Below are positions 8,499-16,922 of a stretch of DNA of 64,000 nucleotides, in pieces. The stretch comes from Paractinoplanes ferrugineus. GTDB lineage: Bacteria > Actinomycetota > Actinomycetes > Mycobacteriales > Micromonosporaceae. Positions within the stretch are counted from its first letter, which is position 1, and the number at the start of each line of letters is the position of its first letter. The notes under the pieces are model-generated. The model did not search any database and was not told the origin of the DNA. It was given only the letters and a program-made list of their open reading frames with translations. The stretch spans positions 248,001 through 312,000 of the forward strand of contig NZ_BOMM01000016.1 of assembly GCF_016862195.1 (NCBI RefSeq), written 5' to 3'. The translations under genes and the position numbers were made by a program.

Positions 8499-9718
8499 AC
8501 AAAGGAGAAGGACTTGTCGATCCGTCCCGGTTCACCCCCCGCGACCTCGGCTCCGAGGCTCTCGCCGGGGTCCTGCAGCGTCCCGGCCGGGCCGCGCTCA
8601 CCGCCCTGGGCACGGTCGTCGGGGTGGCCACCTTCGTGATCGTGCTCGGTCTGACCGCGACCGTGGGCGGGCAGATCAGCAGCCGCTTCACCGTTCTCGG
8701 GGCGACCGAGGTACAGATCGAGGACACCTCGGTGGACGCCGAGCTGGACGGTCCGGCCTTCCCGCCGGACGCGGCCACCCGGGTCCAGGCGATCAACGGC
8801 GTGGTGCGGGCCGGCGTCTACTGGTCGGCCGGTGAGCGTACGGTCAACAGCCGCCCGCTGGCCGACACCGCCGACACCGACGCCTTCCCGATCGTGGCCG
8901 CGAGCCCCGGCGCCGTGACCGCCATGCACCCGGTCGTCGCGCACGGCCGGCTCTTCGACGACTTCCACGACCGCTCGGCCGAACGGGTCGCCCTGCTCGG
9001 TGCGGCGATGGCGGCCCGGCTCGGCATCCAGCGGCTGGACACCCACCCGGCGGTCTTCGTCGGCGGGGTGCCGCTCACCGTGGTCGGCATCCTCGGGGAC
9101 GCCGAACGGCACGCCGAGCTGCTGCTGTCGGTGGTGGTGCCGGAGCGTACGGTCGAGCGGCTGTGGGGGCCGCCGGGGTCCGGCCAGCCCACCAAGATGA
9201 TCGTCGAGACCCGGCTGGGCGCGGCCGCGGTGGTGGCCTCGCAGCTGGCGGCGGCACTGCGACCGGACGCGCCGGACCGGCTCAAGGTGACCGCCCCGCC
9301 GGACCCGCGGTCACTGCGCGACAGCGTCGCCACCGACCTGAACTCGCTGTTCCTCGTGCTGGCGCTGGTCTGCCTGGGGGTCGGCATGGTCGGCATCGCC
9401 AACACCACCTTCGTGGCGGTCCTGGAGCGGACCGGCGAGATCGGGCTGCGCCGTTCGTTCGGCGCCCGGGGAAGCCACATCGCCGCCCAGTTCCTGCTGG
9501 AGAGCGCCATTCTCGGCACGATGGGCGGCCTGATCGGCACCTGTGTCGGCACGCTGTCGGTGGTGGCGATCGCCGCCGCCCGGCATTGGACCGCCGTCGT
9601 CGAGCCGTGGACGGTGCTGCCCGCGCCCCTGCTCGGCACCGTCACCGGCCTGATCGCCGGTCTCTACCCGGCGATGCGGGCGGCCCGGGTCCAGCCGGTC
9701 GAGGCGCTGCAACGCTGA
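8495..9718 (+). CDS. MacB-type (FtsX-like) ABC permease
   Basis: 407 residues from ATG 8495, overlapping the ATPase stop by 4 bp. The topology is the MacB pattern: one transmembrane helix at ~36-58, a large extracytoplasmic domain (~60-275), then three transmembrane helices near 285-305, 330-355 and 370-390. The C-terminal part contains TGEIGLRRSFGARGSHIAAQF, the coupling-helix motif of FtsX-like permeases, and YPAMRAARVQPVEAL. With the preceding ATPase, fusion protein and lipoprotein it should form a mechanotransducing exporter or envelope-stress system. The substrate is unknown. Confidence 0.9.
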   Translation: MNKGEGLVDPSRFTPRDLGSEALAGVLQRPGRAALTALGTVVGVATFVIVLGLTATVGGQISSRFTVLGATEVQIEDTSVDAELDGPAFPPDAATRVQAINGVVRAGVYWSAGERTVNSRPLADTADTDAFPIVAASPGAVTAMHPVVAHGRLFDDFHDRSAERVALLGAAMAARLGIQRLDTHPAVFVGGVPLTVVGILGDAERHAELLLSVVVPERTVERLWGPPGSGQPTKMIVETRLGAAAVVASQLAAALRPDAPDRLKVTAPPDPRSLRDSVATDLNSLFLVLALVCLGVGMVGIANTTFVAVLERTGEIGLRRSFGARGSHIAAQFLLESAILGTMGGLIGTCVGTLSVVAIAAARHWTAVVEPWTVLPAPLLGTVTGLIAGLYPAMRAARVQPVEALQR

Positions 9719-9738
9719 CCGGCCGGCTTCGTCGTGGA

Positions 9739-10434
9739 CTAGAGGCTCATCCGGCTCGCCGGCTGCGGCGTGGCGAACGCGTGCCGCACCAGCGAGCCCA
9801 CCACCCGGGTCGAGTCGGCCACGCCGGCGAAGTGTGAGCCGGAGTTGCCGTCCAGATAGGTCGCCGGGATCGGCACCTCCTCGATGCGATGGCCCGCCTC
9901 GGCCGCCGCGAGCAGCACGTTCATCTCGTACTCGAAGCGCTCGCCGGGCACCTCGCAGAACCATTTCAGGAGGCCCGCGGGGTAGGCGCGGAGCCCGGTC
10001 TGAGTGTCCGAGACCGACTGTCCGGTGGCCGCCCGGAACAGTTGCCGCACCACGGTGTTGCCGAACTTGCTGCGCAGCGGCATCCGGTCGAACCGCCGCA
10101 CCCCGAGCACCAAGTTCCCGCGCCCGGCCCGGGCCGCGACCGACCGCACGTCCTCGCCCTGATGCTGGCCGTCCCCGTCGGCGGTCACCACGTCCTGGCC
10201 GGGGAAGGTGGACAGCACGTGCCGGAAACCGGTCTTCAGCGCCACCCCCTTGCCGTGGTTGGCGAAGCAGCGCAGCACCGCGCAGCCCAGTTCCTCGGCC
10301 GGGCCGAGCACGTGGTCGGCGTCGGGGCCGGTGCCGTCGTCGACGATCAGCACAGTCGTGTCGTCCGTGCGCAGGTCACGCACCAGGCGAAGCAGTTCCG
10401 GACCGGGCCGGTAGACGGGCAGCAGCACAAGCAT
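9739..10434 (-). CDS. Family 2 glycosyltransferase (DPM1-like)
   Basis: 231 residues, ATG 10434 preceded by GAGGG. It shows GT-A fold landmarks: LLPVYRPGPELLRLV at the N-terminus, IVDDGTGPDADHV, and the nucleotide-sugar/metal motif DGDGQHQGED near residue 85. TGLRAYPAGLLKWF matches the acceptor-side motif of dolichyl- or polyprenyl-phosphate mannosyl/glucosyl transferases. No C-terminal transmembrane domain is present, so it is probably a soluble or peripheral enzyme that loads a lipid carrier. It follows the DUF218 gene by 10 bp on the same strand and converges with the permease gene across a 20-bp gap. Confidence 0.85.
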   Translation of the reverse strand: MLVLLPVYRPGPELLRLVRDLRTDDTTVLIVDDGTGPDADHVLGPAEELGCAVLRCFANHGKGVALKTGFRHVLSTFPGQDVVTADGDGQHQGEDVRSVAARAGRGNLVLGVRRFDRMPLRSKFGNTVVRQLFRAATGQSVSDTQTGLRAYPAGLLKWFCEVPGERFEYEMNVLLAAAEAGHRIEEVPIPATYLDGNSGSHFAGVADSTRVVGSLVRHAFATPQPASRMSL

Positions 10435-10444
10435 GGCCGCCCTC

Positions 10445-11041
10445 TTACCCAGTCGTGACTCTCCTCAACAGACCGATCATCAGCCGTTCCCTGCGCAGGA
10501 GGACCCCGCCGCGGCGGGCGCCGAGGAAACCGACCCGGGCGGCCAGCAGCGCCCGCCGGTCGTCGTGCACCTCGCCGCCGGTGGCCGGGACGTCGAGCAG
10601 GGCCCGGTCGGGCAGTCCGAGCACCTTACGGGCGAGGAACCGGACCCGCGGGAGATGCCACTCGTGGGTGACGAGCCCGAGTGGCCGGGCGGGGCCGAAC
10701 GCGTACCCGGCGAGCAGGTCGTCCTCGACGGTCAGCAGCAGGTTCTCCAGGGTGCTGCGCGAGCGGGTCTCGGCGAACAGCTCGGCGCGCTCGCCCAGGC
10801 CCGCGTCGCGGGCGGCCCGCAGCATCAGGTCGCCCTCGCGGGACCCGGCCGGCGGGGGCACGGCCCCGGTGCTCGCCTCCGGCCAGCCCCCGCTGAAGAT
10901 GACCCGCGGGCGGTGCGGGCGGTGCGCGTGCACATAACGGGCGGCGGCCCGCACCCGGGCGGCACTGGCCGGCGTGAGCTCCCACCGGCCGGCTCGGAAG
11001 CGCACGCCGCGCCCGAATACGAGGAGGACGTCGGCTACCAC
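10445..11041 (-). CDS. DUF218 (YdcF/SanA/ElyC) family protein
   Basis: 198 residues if GTG 11041 is the start; an ATG at 11116 would add 25 low-complexity residues and overlap the divergent hydrolase start. The family pattern is clear: DVLLVFGRGV at the N-terminus, RVIFSGGWPEA, then SRSTLENLL and LVTHEWHLPRVRFLAR. These correspond to the conserved SGG, ENA/ENL and Ser/Thr-x-x-His/Trp-x-x-R elements of DUF218 proteins, which act in envelope polysaccharide or polyprenyl-phosphate metabolism in Escherichia coli (ElyC, SanA). Pairing with a DPM1-like glycosyltransferase 10 bp downstream supports a cell-envelope role. Confidence 0.8.
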   Translation of the reverse strand: MVADVLLVFGRGVRFRAGRWELTPASAARVRAAARYVHAHRPHRPRVIFSGGWPEASTGAVPPPAGSREGDLMLRAARDAGLGERAELFAETRSRSTLENLLLTVEDDLLAGYAFGPARPLGLVTHEWHLPRVRFLARKVLGLPDRALLDVPATGGEVHDDRRALLAARVGFLGARRGGVLLRRERLMIGLLRRVTTG

Positions 11042-11114
11042 CCGACAAGTGTGACTGTGCGCACCGCGGGGTATGCGGCGCTCACCGATCGAGCCCCCGG
11101 AAGGTTGAGGCAGC

Positions 11115-11660
11115 ATGCACCCACAACCCCCGAGGCGGACCACGCACCTCTCCGGCGGACCGCGCAACACGCTCGTCTACGACCGGTGGGGGTGGTTCGG
11201 CCGGCCCGTCCTGCTGCTGCACGGCCTGCTCTTCGACCGCACCATGTGGTGGCCGCTCGCCGCCGAACTGACCCGGGGCTGCACGGTGCTCGCGCCGGAC
11301 CTGCCCGGACACGGCGACAGCCCGGCCCGCGCCAACATCAGCGTCGCGAACCTGGTCGCCGACCTCGCCAACCTGATCAACCGGCTCGACCTGCACCGTG
11401 CGCCGATCGTGGTGGGGCACGCGACGGCCGCGCCGGTGGCCACCGCGTTCGCTGAGACGTACGCCACTCACCGGGTGCTGACGATCGAGGAGATGGCCGG
11501 CGAGGTGCCCGGCCACTTCCTGCCGTACACCGAGCCCCGGCACGACAAAGCACTGCTCACGGCGTACGCGGACTGGTCCTTCGAAGCGGAACCCGCGGCC
11601 TTCCCGCACCTCGCCGATCCGGCCGGGTTCGCCGGCGGCATCCAGGCGCTGTTGCCGTAA
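11115..11660 (+). CDS. Short alpha/beta-hydrolase-fold protein lacking the nucleophile
   Basis: 181 residues against the usual 250-280. The N-terminal half is an ordinary alpha/beta hydrolase: VLLLHGLLFDRTMWW forms the oxyanion-hole strand and LAPDLPGHGDS the following loop. At the nucleophile elbow the sequence is VVGHATAAPVA, so Ala103 stands where Ser is expected in GHSxG. The cap is shortened and the C-terminal catalytic His region is absent. Either it is a truncated, decaying gene or a non-catalytic binding protein. It is divergent from the DUF218 gene and followed by the DrrAB-type exporter promoter. Confidence 0.75.
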   Translation: MHPQPPRRTTHLSGGPRNTLVYDRWGWFGRPVLLLHGLLFDRTMWWPLAAELTRGCTVLAPDLPGHGDSPARANISVANLVADLANLINRLDLHRAPIVVGHATAAPVATAFAETYATHRVLTIEEMAGEVPGHFLPYTEPRHDKALLTAYADWSFEAEPAAFPHLADPAGFAGGIQALLP

Positions 11661-11677
11661 CCGCTGCTCATCAGGCC

Positions 11678-11710
11678 CGTGTCAGCGGGATGTGCGGGCC
11701 GTGTCAGCGG
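11678..11710 (+). promoter_or_regulatory. Three 11-bp direct repeats, candidate SARP-binding site
   Basis: cgtgtcagcgg at 11678-11688, a degenerate middle copy gatgtgcgggc at 11689-11699, and an exact copy cgtgtcagcgg at 11700-11710. The 22-bp phase of the exact copies is two helical turns. A -10-like aagtct follows at 11718-11723, 7 bp after the last repeat, and the exporter ATG is at 11731. This geometry is that of SARP boxes overlapping the -35 region, and a BTAD/SARP regulator gene lies just beyond the exporter. Confidence 0.5.
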
Positions 11711-11730
11711 CCTGGACAAGTCTTGCCGGC

Positions 11731-12705
11731 ATGACAGACCTAGTGGTGCGGGCCGAAGGGCTCCGCAAACGGTTCGGCAAGACCCAGGCCCTGGACGGTG
11801 TCGACCTCGCCATGCGCCGCGGCACCGTGCTCGGCGTGCTCGGCCCGAACGGCGCCGGCAAGACCACCGCGGTACGCGTGCTGGCCACCCTGCTGCGGCC
11901 CGACGAGGGCTATGCCGAGGTGGCCGGCATCGACGTGCTCAAACAACCCCAGCGGGTGCGCCGGCGGATCGGCCTGACCGGCCAGTACGCGAGCGTCGAC
12001 GAGGACCTGACCGGCACCCAGAACCTGGTGCTCATCGGCCAGCTGCTCGACCTGACCACCCGGGACGCCCGCAAGCGCGCGGCCGAACTGCTCGAGTGGT
12101 TCGACCTGAGCGAGGCCGCCGGCCGCCGCGCCAAGACCTACTCCGGTGGCATGCGCCGCCGTCTCGACCTGGCCGCGAGCCTCGTCGGCCGGCCCGAGGT
12201 GATCTTCCTCGACGAGCCGACCACCGGACTCGACCCGGCCAAGCGCGAGGACATGTGGGGCGTCGTGCGCACCCAGATCACCCAGGGTTCCAGCGTGCTG
12301 CTGACCACCCAGTACCTCGAGGAGGCCGACGCCCTCGCCGACGAGATCGTGGTCATCGACAAGGGTCGCGTGATCGCCCACGACACCCCGGACGGCCTCA
12401 AGCGCCGCGTCGGGGGCCTGACCCTGCGGGTGCGGCCGGCCGACCCGGCGCGGGTCCCGGACGTGCTGCGGGTGCTCGACCTGGTGGCCTCGCCCGGCAC
12501 CCAGGCCAGCCCCGACAAGGGTGCCGGTTCCCGGCCGGGCGCGGTCAGCGTGCCGGTCACCGACGACCTGTCGCTCGACGTCGTGGTCCCGGCGCTGCGC
12601 CGGGCCGAGATCGAGGTCAACGACCTGGGCCTGCACCTGCCCAGCCTCGACGAGGTCTTCCACGCCCTGACTTCCGACTCCCCGAAAGAGGCTGAGCTCG
12701 TATGA
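11731..12705 (+). CDS. DrrA-type ABC exporter ATP-binding protein
   Basis: 324 residues from ATG 11731. Nucleotide-binding motifs are complete: Walker A GPNGAGKTTA near residue 41, Q-loop IGLTGQYASVDEDLTG, signature YSGGMRRRLDLAASL, Walker B VIFLDEPTTGLD and switch His replaced by the family-typical LTTQYLEEADALAD. The Gln in TTQYL and the ~90-residue C-terminal extension ending in LPSLDEVFHALT are hallmarks of the DrrA (daunorubicin resistance) subfamily. It forms a two-gene exporter with the permease whose ATG overlaps its stop. The transported compound cannot be told from sequence. Confidence 0.9.
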   Translation: MTDLVVRAEGLRKRFGKTQALDGVDLAMRRGTVLGVLGPNGAGKTTAVRVLATLLRPDEGYAEVAGIDVLKQPQRVRRRIGLTGQYASVDEDLTGTQNLVLIGQLLDLTTRDARKRAAELLEWFDLSEAAGRRAKTYSGGMRRRLDLAASLVGRPEVIFLDEPTTGLDPAKREDMWGVVRTQITQGSSVLLTTQYLEEADALADEIVVIDKGRVIAHDTPDGLKRRVGGLTLRVRPADPARVPDVLRVLDLVASPGTQASPDKGAGSRPGAVSVPVTDDLSLDVVVPALRRAEIEVNDLGLHLPSLDEVFHALTSDSPKEAELV

Positions 12706-13532
12706 CCACCACACTCGTCGCCCCCGTCAACACCCCGACCACCGCGGCCGATGACGGTCCACGCGGTGGAGCGCTCGCCGCGCTGGTCCGGCATAGTGTC
12801 GCGCTCGCCCGGCGAAGTCTGATCAAGACGATCCGCACGCCCGAGGCGTTGATCGACGTGACCCTCCAGCCGGTGATCTTCCTGCTGCTGTTCACCTATC
12901 TGTTCGGCGGCGCCATCACCGGCGACCGGCACGCCTACCTGCAGTTCCTGCTTCCCGGCATGCTGGCGCAGTCGCTCGCGATGGGTGGCATCGCGCTCGG
13001 CCAGAACCTCAACGCCGACATCGAGAAGGGCGTCTTCGACAGGTTCCGGTCGCTGCCGGTGGCCCGCTCGGCCCCGCTCGTCGGCGCGGTCGCCGCCGAC
13101 GTCGTCCGCTACCTGACCGTCTGCGTGGTCATGCTGGGCTTCGGCACGGTGATGGGCTTCCGGATCGAGACCGGTTTCCTGCCGGCCGTCGCCGCGGTCG
13201 CCCTGGCCGTCGGGTTCGGCCTGTGCTTCTGCTGGATCTCGGTCTGGGTCGGCATGCTGGTGCGCACCCCCGGCGCCGTGCAGGGCACGATGTTCCTGCT
13301 GGTCTTCCCGCTCTCCTTCGGCAGCAACGTCTTCGTGCAGACCAACACGCTGCCGGGCTGGCTGCAGGCGTTCGTGCACGTCAACCCGATCACCCCGCTG
13401 GTCGCCACGATCCGCGGCCTGCTCATCGGCGGGCCGGTCGCGCACAACCTGTGGATGACCCTGGCCTTCATGGCCGGACTGCTGGTGATCTTCGTGCCGC
13501 TGGCGCTGCGGGGTTACGCCCGGCGGGCCTGA
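12702..13532 (+). CDS. DrrB-type ABC-2 permease
   Basis: 276 residues, start overlapping the ATPase stop by 4 bp. Six hydrophobic helices are visible, beginning with PVIFLLLFTYLFGGAI, and an ABC2_membrane signature region (KGVFDRFRSLPVARSAPLVGA) sits after helix 2. NPITPLVATIRGLLIGGPV precedes the last helix, as in DrrB proteins. It should be the membrane half of an efflux pump working with the preceding ATPase. Its last 19 bp overlap the convergent BTAD regulator gene. Confidence 0.9.
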   Translation: MTTTLVAPVNTPTTAADDGPRGGALAALVRHSVALARRSLIKTIRTPEALIDVTLQPVIFLLLFTYLFGGAITGDRHAYLQFLLPGMLAQSLAMGGIALGQNLNADIEKGVFDRFRSLPVARSAPLVGAVAADVVRYLTVCVVMLGFGTVMGFRIETGFLPAVAAVALAVGFGLCFCWISVWVGMLVRTPGAVQGTMFLLVFPLSFGSNVFVQTNTLPGWLQAFVHVNPITPLVATIRGLLIGGPVAHNLWMTLAFMAGLLVIFVPLALRGYARRA

Positions 13533-16500
13533 GCGGTGGGGTTCTCGGTCCCGGCCGGCAGCGCCTCGCGGCGCAGCCGAGCCGGGTCGACCCGGATCGA
13601 GGCGGTCTTCCCGTCGAGGCTCCAGCCCGTCTCGTACGCCTCGGCGAAACCGTCGTCGCCCAGCTCGGCCCGCACCTCATGGGCCAGCCGCCGGGTCTGC
13701 GGGTCGGAACGGTCATGGGTGCCGCGCAGCCGGGACGAGGCGCCGAGAATGTACGCCGCGTCCCGGTAGCGGCCGTAGAACCCGGCCAGGCTCGCCGCGG
13801 TCACCGCCACCACCGCCAGGATCGGCATGTCCCGGCATCGGACACCGGCCGCGTACGCCCGGGCGAGCGCCACCTCCGCACCCGGCCCGTCGCCGAGCTC
13901 GATGCACAGTTCCGCCCGCACCGCGCTGATCAGCGCCTCGCCGTGGTCGCCCGCGAAGTGCGGCTCGGTGACCAGCCCGTGCTCGGCCCGCTCCAGCAGA
14001 CCGCGGGCGCGGTCCAGCTCGCCCAGCCGCAACGCCAGGCCGGCCGCGAGCGCGTCGACCAGGATCACCATCTCGGCCGAACCCAGACGCCGCACCTGCT
14101 CGCGGACCTCGTCGATCATCGCCAGGGCCGCCTCGCTGTCGCCGCGCCGCACGTTGAGATCGATCCAGCGCAGCTCGATGAAGATCTCGTCGCTCAGGCT
14201 CAGCGAGCCGAACTCGCGGGCCAGCGACCGGGCCTCCCGCAGGTCGGCCTGGGCACCGTCGAGGTCGCCGTCATATTGCCGCAGCAACGCTCGCAGCGGC
14301 AACGCGGTGGCCTGGCCCCAGCGGTCCCCGGCGGCGCGGAAACACTCGATCGCCACCGGCACGTCCACCTGGACCTGGGCGAGGTCGCCGTCGTTCTCGG
14401 CGAACTGGGCGCGGAAGATCCGGGCCAGGCCGGTCAGCCACGGATCGGGCCCGTCGATGAGCCGCTCGATGATGTCCAGCGCCCGCTCGGTCTCCCGCAG
14501 GAACCCGAGCGCCACCGCGGCCAGCGCGCCGGCCACGCCGGGCAGCTCCGGGTAGGTGAGCAGCCGCTCGGCCAGCCGGCGCAGCTCGTCCTCGCTGGTG
14601 CGGGCCGACTCGGCGAGCAGCGCGGACCGGTCGTTGATGCGGCTCAGCAGCAGGACCGCCTCGGCGCAGTCCCGGTCCAGTCCCGGGGTCGCCCCCGGCA
14701 CCGCCAGGGCCTCGCCGAGCCAGTAGGTGGCGTCCGCGTCCCGGCCGAGCATCTGCCAGTACCAGGCGAGACGCATGGCCAGCGAGATCGCGGCGTCCGC
14801 CGCGCCGGCGTCGCACAGGTGACGCAGGGCGGCGAGCGTGTTGTCGTACTCGGCGTGCATCGCCCACAACGCCACCAGCTGGCCGGGGCCGCGCAGTTGC
14901 GGCTCGTGGTGGGCCATCAGCACGGACAGATGGCGGGCGGCGTGGCCGCGCACCGCGGTCCGGACGCCCTGCTCGCTCAGCCGCTCGAGGCCGTACTCGC
15001 GCAGCGTCTCCAGCATCCGGTAGCGGCCGGGCTCCGGGGCCAACTGCAGGATCGACCGGTCGACGAGGGCGGCGAGCAGTTCCGGGATCTCCTCCGGCGG
15101 CACGGTGGTGTCCTCGCACACCGCCGCCGCCGACGCCGTGGTCACCCCGCCCGGCAGCACCGACACCCGCTCGGCCACGGTCCGTTCGTGCTCGCCGAGC
15201 AGGTCCCAGCTCCAGGCGATCACCGCGCGCAGGGTGCGATGCCGGGGCAGCGCCGTGCGGCTGCCGGTGGTGAGCAGCCGGAACCGGTCGGACAGCCCGG
15301 TGGCCAGCTCGGCCAGTGACAGGGTGCGCAGCCGGGCCGCGGCCAGCTCCAGCGCGAGCGGCATGCCGTCGAGTCCGCGCACCACCCGGCGCACGTCGGC
15401 GAGGTTGTCCGCGTCCACGTCGAAGCCGGGCCGGACGGCCGCCGCCCGCTCGGTGAACAGCCGCACCGACGCGGTCCGGCGGGCGCGCTCGACGCTGTCC
15501 GCCGGTTCGGGCAGGGTGAGCGGGCCGAGCGGCACCAGCGCCTCACCGTCGACCGCGAGCGGTTCCCGGCTGGTGGCCAGCACGCGCAACCCCGGGCAGC
15601 GCGGCAGCAGGGCCGCGATCAGATGCGCGACCGCGTCGACGAGGTGCTCGCAGTTGTCCACCAGGAGCAGGACCTGGCGCCCGCCGAGCTGGTCGGTGAG
15701 CGTCTCCAGCTCGTCGCCCTCGACCCGGACGGTGCCCGACCCCTCGAAGAACGCACCGCCGCGCAGCCCGATCGCGGCCAGGAAGGCGGCCCCGACCTTG
15801 GCCGGTTCGGTCACCCCGGACAGGTCGACGAGCCAGGTCCCGTCCCGGTGTTCGTGCCGGTGCCGGCGAGCCGCCTCGAGCGCGATCCGGGTCTTGCCCG
15901 CCCCACCCGGACCGAGCACGGTGACCAGCCGCCCGCCGGCGAACAGCACCCCGATGCGGGTCAGGTCGTCGTCCCGTCCGACGAAGCTGGTGAGCGCCGC
16001 CGGCAGATTGCTGGGCGGCGGCTCCGCCGCGCCCACCCGGTCCGGGCCGGCGGGCTTGGCGCCGGGCCGGCCGGGCGGATCGGCCGGGTGCAGCAGGCGG
16101 TGGTGGCGCTCGCGGAGGGCGGCGCCCGGGTCGGCCCCGAGGGCGTCGGCCAGCGACTCGCGCACCCGCTCGTAGACGGCAAGCGCCTCGGCCTGCCGGC
16201 CCTGGGCGGCGAGCGCGTCGATCAGCAGGGCGGCGACCCGTTCGTGCAGCGGGTTCTCGGCGAGCAGCGTGGTCAGCCGGGCCTCCGCGGTGGCCGCCGA
16301 ACCCAGCTCGGTCTCGGCACCCGCCAGATCGGCGGTGGCCTCGACCAGCTCACGAGCGAGCCGGAGGGCCACCGTCGGCGCCACGGCGGCGACCGCGGCC
16401 GGGCCGTCCGGACCCGGGGTGCCGCCGTTCGGGCCGGACCACAGCGCCACCGCCTCGCCCAGCAGGCCGGCGGCGGCGCGGGCGGGGCCGGCGCGCAGGG

Positions 16501-16873
16501 CGGCCCGGCCGTCGGCGGCCAGCCGCTCGAAGCGCAGGGCGTCGACGTCGTCGTCGGTGACGTCGAGGCGATAGGTTCCCTCGATCCCGCCGCCCAGGAG
16601 TTTGCGCAGACGCGAGACCAGCGACTGGAGGGCGTTGACCGGGTCGGCGGGCTGCTCCTCCGGCCACAGGGCGCCGACCAGCGTGACCGGGTCGACCGGG
16701 CGGCCGCCGGCCAGGGCCAGGCGGGTCAGCAGGTAACGCAGGCGGGCCCCGGGCACCGGCACGACCGTGTCGCCCCGGCGCACCTCGAAGGTGCCGAGCA
16801 GCGTTATCCGCAGCCCCCCGCTCCCGCCCACACCCACGATCCTCTCGCGTTCGCGCCCCGGACCCCAAACCAC
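13514..16873 (-). CDS. Large SARP-type regulator: winged helix, BTAD, NB-ARC ATPase, TPR
   Basis: 1119 residues from the 16873 start; a GTG about 13 codons in is an alternative. Residues ~20-110 are an OmpR-like DNA-binding domain (RLRYLLTRLALAGGRPV), ~115-265 the bacterial transcriptional activator domain, ~290-640 an STAND/NB-ARC ATPase with Walker A VLGPGGAGKTRIA (~319-331) and Walker B VLLLVDNCEH (~401-410), and the remaining ~450 residues are helical TPR-like repeats. This is the AfsR/large-SARP architecture: direct activators that bind tandem direct repeats near the -35 site and integrate ATP and protein-protein signals. It converges with the DrrAB genes, whose promoter carries SARP-like repeats, and diverges from codA with a 49-bp gap. 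Confidence 0.9.
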   Translation of the reverse strand: MVWGPGRERERIVGVGGSGGLRITLLGTFEVRRGDTVVPVPGARLRYLLTRLALAGGRPVDPVTLVGALWPEEQPADPVNALQSLVSRLRKLLGGGIEGTYRLDVTDDDVDALRFERLAADGRAALRAGPARAAAGLLGEAVALWSGPNGGTPGPDGPAAVAAVAPTVALRLARELVEATADLAGAETELGSAATAEARLTTLLAENPLHERVAALLIDALAAQGRQAEALAVYERVRESLADALGADPGAALRERHHRLLHPADPPGRPGAKPAGPDRVGAAEPPPSNLPAALTSFVGRDDDLTRIGVLFAGGRLVTVLGPGGAGKTRIALEAARRHRHEHRDGTWLVDLSGVTEPAKVGAAFLAAIGLRGGAFFEGSGTVRVEGDELETLTDQLGGRQVLLLVDNCEHLVDAVAHLIAALLPRCPGLRVLATSREPLAVDGEALVPLGPLTLPEPADSVERARRTASVRLFTERAAAVRPGFDVDADNLADVRRVVRGLDGMPLALELAAARLRTLSLAELATGLSDRFRLLTTGSRTALPRHRTLRAVIAWSWDLLGEHERTVAERVSVLPGGVTTASAAAVCEDTTVPPEEIPELLAALVDRSILQLAPEPGRYRMLETLREYGLERLSEQGVRTAVRGHAARHLSVLMAHHEPQLRGPGQLVALWAMHAEYDNTLAALRHLCDAGAADAAISLAMRLAWYWQMLGRDADATYWLGEALAVPGATPGLDRDCAEAVLLLSRINDRSALLAESARTSEDELRRLAERLLTYPELPGVAGALAAVALGFLRETERALDIIERLIDGPDPWLTGLARIFRAQFAENDGDLAQVQVDVPVAIECFRAAGDRWGQATALPLRALLRQYDGDLDGAQADLREARSLAREFGSLSLSDEIFIELRWIDLNVRRGDSEAALAMIDEVREQVRRLGSAEMVILVDALAAGLALRLGELDRARGLLERAEHGLVTEPHFAGDHGEALISAVRAELCIELGDGPGAEVALARAYAAGVRCRDMPILAVVAVTAASLAGFYGRYRDAAYILGASSRLRGTHDRSDPQTRRLAHEVRAELGDDGFAEAYETGWSLDGKTASIRVDPARLRREALPAGTENPTAQARRA

Positions 16874-16922
16874 CCTCTCAGCCTCTCCTCAGTTCGTAAC
16901 GCGCGGCCTGTTTACTGGCCCG

